NCBI GenBank assembly: GCA_947624305.1
Contig: CANQKC010000014.1
Coordinates: 1 to 64,000 of the forward strand
Direction: 5' to 3'
From: an uncultured Monoglobus sp.
GTDB taxonomy: Bacteria; Bacillota; Clostridia; Monoglobales; Monoglobaceae
Length of the DNA stretch: 64,000 nt
The stretch's first letter is position 1. Each line of letters starts with the position of its first letter. The translations under genes were made by a program, and so were the position numbers. Below are positions 60,315 to 64,000 of this stretch, piece by piece. The notes beneath the pieces are model-generated. The model ran no database searches. It saw only the letters and a program-made list of their open reading frames with translations, and was not told the origin of the DNA.

Positions 60315-60501
60315 TAAAAGTCAAAATTTATTTCCGTTTTTTTCAAAAAAAATAATATATTATGTAATAGACAAAAACGTTATTGTCAATTCACAAATGC
60401 AGAAAGCATTATATGAGATATGCTAAAATTCTATATTATATGTCTCATAGATCTTCCTGCTAAGTGATAACATTATTCTATTCTGCAAGGAGGAAAAAAA
60501 T

Positions 60502-61311
60502 ATGGCAGAAGTAAAAAAATTCATCGAAAATTTCAGTGGTCAAGCGGAGGAACGAGATCAGGCGAAAAGAGAGGTCTCGCAGCTTGTCACGCTTGCAACT
60601 GCAAAACTGGACGTGATCGAAGCAAGGTTCAGGGATATGTTCCGCAACAGGGAACTGGAGGCTCAACTGGAAATTGTCGGAGATCGAATGGGAGCTTTTT
60701 CACGCGAGTACAGAGTTAATTACAGCGACGGCGATATTTCAAACGCCGTAAAAGAACTTGTCGAATCAATTATGTTGATCGGGCACAGTGACACGCGGAC
60801 TATCGTTTGCAAAGTTATTGAAAACGCACTGCATTCAATATTTGCTTCTGTGACAGCCACAGAAGAAAGCAAGCGCCTTTTTATTGTGATCTTGGAAGGA
60901 GTCTCGCTTGTCAGGTATGACATCGAGATTTGGAAGAGCGCAGAGCAAGATTCATCAATCTTCAAGCATTGTCAGAGTGTAGTTGCCATAACATACGCCC
61001 GTTCTGTTGTCGATCACACGAAAGTTTCCGAGGATGAGCTTAATGATGCAATTTTCAGATTTCTCGGGTCTTCGGCTACCATTGACGATATCATAACCTA
61101 CAAAAAGAAACTCCTTGATCTGCTGAAACTCAAAGCGGACAATGACGGAATCAACTTAGAATTGAGCAACGACGCCAACGACATGGATCTGATTCCTATG
61201 TTGACGCAAATTCCTGTTGACGAAAAAAGGGCTAACGAATACGCAGCACAAGCCAAAGAAACAAAGACATCAAAATATGTGGCGACTTTGCTGGAAGAGC
61301 AAAAAGCATAA
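60502..61311 (+). CDS. Hypothetical protein, largely helical
   Basis: A 269-residue protein I do not recognise. It is predicted mostly alpha-helical and acidic, with EVKKFIENFSGQAEERDQAK at the start and a Lys/Asp-rich end. No signal peptide or membrane segment is seen. AAGGAGG before the ATG is a strong site. Monocistronic, followed by a hairpin, two genes before the endolysin. Confidence 0.65.
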   Translation: MAEVKKFIENFSGQAEERDQAKREVSQLVTLATAKLDVIEARFRDMFRNRELEAQLEIVGDRMGAFSREYRVNYSDGDISNAVKELVESIMLIGHSDTRTIVCKVIENALHSIFASVTATEESKRLFIVILEGVSLVRYDIEIWKSAEQDSSIFKHCQSVVAITYARSVVDHTKVSEDELNDAIFRFLGSSATIDDIITYKKKLLDLLKLKADNDGINLELSNDANDMDLIPMLTQIPVDEKRANEYAAQAKETKTSKYVATLLEEQKA

Positions 61312-61635
61312 AAAATACATAAACAAAGATATGTCCTGCATACGGACTTATAATCGAACAGATTAAACGCCGCTTTGTTGCAGACAATGCGAAATGATTC
61401 TGTTAAAGCGGTGAAACCTATTTATTGGTTTCACCGTCTGCATTTAATATAACATTTAATATAACATTGAAATAACGATCCGCCTCATTTTATCATTAAT
61501 ATACAGAATTTAGTGTTTATCCCGTTGTTTTGATAATATAATAAGCAATATGAATAGCGTTGGGATAAATTTCTCATCCTTGGGCGCTTTAAAGTCCGAG
61601 ATAATGAACAAATTGAATGAAGGAGCTGATTAGTT
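61312..61635. other. Gap with terminator and a possible short frame
   Basis: A hairpin lies at 61409-61436. Direct repeats of ATTTAATATAAC are at 61441-61465. A 27-codon frame (61550-61633, MNSVGINFSSLGALKSEIMN) ends just before the endolysin start and may be the end of a lost phage gene; it has no clear binding site. Confidence 0.4.
61409..61436 (+). terminator. Hairpin after the helical protein gene
   Basis: CGGTGAAACC and GGTTTCACCG are exact complements around an 8-base loop; no T run follows. Confidence 0.6.
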
Positions 61636-63003
61636 TTGACAGTTGATCAAGCTATAGACAAAGTAATAGCGATAGCGCAGAACGAGATAGGCTATCTTGA
61701 AAAACGGAACGGCAATAATCTTGACGATAAGACAGCCAACGCGGGCGACGCGAATTACACAAAGTATTGGCGGGATATAGCTCCCGAATATCAGGGCTTG
61801 CCGTGGTGCGCAGCGTTTGTGACATGGTGTTTTACTATGGCATTTGGCAAGGAGAACACCAAGAAAATGTTAAAGCACTATCCGTACATATCCTGCCCCG
61901 AAATATCTAAGAAATTTACTCTCTGCGCAAATCCGCTGCGAGGGGATATTGTTGACTTTTGGCGCAGCGGAGCGTTTGCTCATACGGGACTTGTGACGTT
62001 CACCGCAAATGCGTATGGAGACCCGTTTTCGACGATTGAGGGCAACACATCGGGCAGAAATGAGATAATTGTCAACGGCGGCGGGGTTTACGCTAAGACA
62101 TATTATAACTCTAACCTGTCGGGCACGAAATTTATCCGCCCCAATTATTCTATAGTGGCGGACGAGCCCGGCTGTACGGATTTTCCGAAGTATAATTTGT
62201 CCGATTCGGCTATCAGAGATATAGCAACCTGTATCACAGGAGAGCAGGGCGGAGAGGACGTCACAGCCTGCCGTCAGGAGGCATCGCAGATAGCGAACCT
62301 GAACGAGGTCACATATGGACGAGCCAATACCGAGGCTAATATATTAAAGACGCTGCACGACGGCTGGTATGCCAAATCAAACTGGGACAATGGATGTACG
62401 CAGAAGGCTATCGACGCAGTTAAATTTGTGCTCGTTGATGGCAAACGCGTACTGCCCAGATATGTAACCGAGCATGATATGTTCCCTCTGGATGCAGCAA
62501 TTTCGGGACACTGGAGCAACGGCAGGTCTGAGAACAGATCACAGTACATACCGCACCAAACAACAATAAAACAAAACCCGTCACGTTTCGGCGGATGCGG
62601 AGCTTCTTATACGTTCTATACTTTCTTCGGTTCTAACGGAAATAAGGACGTGGCGGGCTATTACGCGAAAGATTATAAAAAATACAAAAACGATATTCCT
62701 TGGGAAGAATCGAGAGAGGGTGGTCTTATGAGTAAGGAATATGATAAGCTTGTGAAGAAAAACGAGCTGCAGGACGCTGCGATAAACGCTGCGGGTAAGG
62801 ATATACAGGATATTGTTAAAGCATATCCGACCATGATATACGACTACATAGACGAAAACATGCCCGCATGGTATCGACCGACCATTGAAAAACTGGTCAG
62901 AAAGGGCTATCTCAAAGGCGACGAGCAGGGACGCCTCCGCCTGACCGAGACGGAAATGCGTCTCTATACCGTAAATGACCGCGCGGGTATTTATGGGGAG
63001 TAA
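61636..63003 (+). CDS. Phage-type endolysin with CHAP domain
   Basis: A 455-residue cell-wall hydrolase. The N-terminal CHAP-like amidase/peptidase domain (1-175) has catalytic Cys58 in LPWCAAFVTWCF and His116 in AFAHTGLVT. A second domain (about 185-355) resembles a cell wall hydrolase, and the C-terminus (MPAWYRPTIEKLVRKGYLKG then NDRAGIYGE) is the tail seen in clostridial phage lysins. The start is TTG 61636, ten bases after AAGGAG. No holin gene is next to it. It marks the region as phage-derived at least in part. Confidence 0.85.
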   Translation: MTVDQAIDKVIAIAQNEIGYLEKRNGNNLDDKTANAGDANYTKYWRDIAPEYQGLPWCAAFVTWCFTMAFGKENTKKMLKHYPYISCPEISKKFTLCANPLRGDIVDFWRSGAFAHTGLVTFTANAYGDPFSTIEGNTSGRNEIIVNGGGVYAKTYYNSNLSGTKFIRPNYSIVADEPGCTDFPKYNLSDSAIRDIATCITGEQGGEDVTACRQEASQIANLNEVTYGRANTEANILKTLHDGWYAKSNWDNGCTQKAIDAVKFVLVDGKRVLPRYVTEHDMFPLDAAISGHWSNGRSENRSQYIPHQTTIKQNPSRFGGCGASYTFYTFFGSNGNKDVAGYYAKDYKKYKNDIPWEESREGGLMSKEYDKLVKKNELQDAAINAAGKDIQDIVKAYPTMIYDYIDENMPAWYRPTIEKLVRKGYLKGDEQGRLRLTETEMRLYTVNDRAGIYGE

Positions 63004-63127
63004 GCCGCACATGAGGCTGTTTTAGCGTTGACTCCGTGAGCCGTTTTGTCCTCGGTTCTCGGTTGAGCTTCGGAAGGTTGGGCAATAACCACAAGACAAA
63101 TATATAATATATCGAAATAAAACGCTC

Positions 63128-63167
63128 AAATAGGCTCCGTCGGAATTTTCCGCGGAGCCTATTTTTT
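63128..63167 (+). terminator. Terminator after the endolysin gene
   Basis: AAATAGGCTCCG and CGGAGCCTATTT are exact complements, with a further internal CGG/CCG pairing, and a T run follows. Confidence 0.88.
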
Positions 63168-63529
63168 ACGCTGAAAAATATAATAATAAAATATCATAGC
63201 CCTATTTTATTATATATTTGTAGTAGAATCGCTGTCTGTACCCTATTTTATTCAATAAATTTTATACCGTTTTTGACACTAAACTGCGATAAATTATGGT
63301 CAATTACAGTGATTTCGCCACATTTTCAGTTTTATCAAAAACCCTCGCTATCAACGTTTTTACGGGCTTTTCGGGCTTTACCCGCAAATCTGTGTTAAAA
63401 TTTTACAAAAATATTTCAAAATCAGATTAACATGTCAAATTTTTAAATCAGCCTCTTTAAAATAATATGTATGCTAATTAAACTCTCAGCAATATTGAGA
63501 GTCACAAGCAAGGTATACTTTAGCTTATA
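63168..63529. other. AT-rich gap
   Basis: No gene or clear regulatory site is seen. An ACTCTCAGCAATATTGAGAGT dyad at about 63481-63501 could terminate the gene that ends at 63530. Confidence 0.5.
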
Positions 63530-64000
63530 TTAACTTATCAGCAAAATATCCTCACGTTTTGCGGCCAGTTCTTCCAATTCAGGTGTGAAGCCGCTTATAC
63601 TGAATAAAACATACCAAACCTTCCTCGTATTTCTGTGCCAGTCAACATCTTTTGTTTTCTCTTCCAAATCGCGCAGAACATTTAAACCTACAGGTTCGTT
63701 CCAATATTTACATTCTCCAAGTATAATATTCTCGCCATCCGGATCTATTGCGGCTATGTCAATTTCAGTGTTTCCCGACCAATATCGTCCGACTCTCGAG
63801 AACAGGAAGGGCCACGCGCCGGAGGCGTTTAGCTCCCACATTCTCTCGCGACATATATCCTCATACACGAATGCGGTTTGACGACTGATGAGCCCATCGC
63901 GTATTTTCCCCGCCGCAATTTCAGCATGACCGCTTTCTATGAAACTCATATTCTGATAGACAAACGCAAACCAAAATCGAATATAATTGTCCTTTATTTT
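63530..64000 (-). CDS. ATP-binding protein with C-terminal DUF234 domain, partial
   Basis: The frame is open to the window edge and reads KDNYIRFWFAFVYQNMSFIE before continuing SGHAEIAAGKI, so the ATG at 63949 is internal. This is the C-terminal part of an archaeal-type ATPase with DUF234, a restriction-nuclease-like fold: IDIAAIDPDGENIILGECKYW holds the D...E-x-K residues. About 157 residues are visible; the ATPase part lies to the right of the window. Confidence 0.85.
   Translation of the reverse strand, partial: KIKDNYIRFWFAFVYQNMSFIESGHAEIAAGKIRDGLISRQTAFVYEDICRERMWELNASGAWPFLFSRVGRYWSGNTEIDIAAIDPDGENIILGECKYWNEPVGLNVLRDLEEKTKDVDWHRNTRKVWYVLFSISGFTPELEELAAKREDILLIS

Overview
The window looks like a chromosome segment of an anaerobic, endospore-forming member of the Clostridia, probably a gut or rumen Oscillospirales-type organism. 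The spore genes are an alpha/beta SASP, the CotJ operon, a YtxC-like protein and a cysteine-rich coat-like protein behind a SigmaK-like promoter. Anaerobic life is suggested by several radical SAM enzymes and a flavin reductase-rubredoxin fusion, and plant-polymer use by a large secreted GH5 enzyme. Placement below class level is inference. No rRNA, tRNA or CRISPR array was found.

Layout. Positions 1-627 hold an IS3-type element inserted in an IS1182-type transposase remnant. From 0.6 to 14.6 kb ordinary genes (antiporter, PFL/ACT pair, TspO, HAD phosphatase, zinc-type ABC transporter, tig-clpP-clpX, phosphoesterase, DUF1540) are separated by five blocks of mosaic palindromic repeats; the repeats are absent from the remaining 49 kb. 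From 14.6 to 28.8 kb lie thrC, pgi, SASP, an Rrf2 regulator, the coat-like gene, an AbrB-PIN pair, folD, ygiQ, a heterodimeric ABC exporter and the flavin reductase-rubredoxin gene. From 28.8 to 45.4 kb lie the GH5 enzyme, mazEF, purD-carB, a two-gene radical SAM system of unknown role, adenine deaminase, a DUF4230 membrane pair and rlmD. From 45.5 to 54.2 kb lie RNase M5, an M20 hydrolase, a DUF6873-like protein, ytxC, glucokinase, an M18 aminopeptidase, a Phd-YoeB pair, DUF421/DUF4363 and cotJA-cotJB.

The most striking observation is at 54.2-54.4 kb. cotJC, the third gene of the cotJ operon, stops after 67 codons, exactly at its conserved DIG(TEELAH) motif. The sequence beyond belongs to a large serine recombinase gene that converges on the break. 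AT-rich accessory DNA then runs to the end of the window: a possible structured RNA, a broken gene, two ATPases, a frameshifted helix-turn-helix gene, an unknown protein and a phage-type endolysin. The missing 3' half of cotJC is not in the window. This is the arrangement of a sporulation-gene intervening element, like skin in sigK, here in a spore-coat catalase gene.

Regulation is unusually readable. Many genes have a near-consensus vegetative promoter with a 17-base spacer. Two of these (ygiQ and rnmV) place the expected transcription start on the start codon, which predicts leaderless mRNAs. Three toxin-antitoxin pairs and one orphan antitoxin are present. Several genes of 36 to 59 codons with good ribosome binding sites are also annotated here (28843, 42789, 47267, 56104, 13848).
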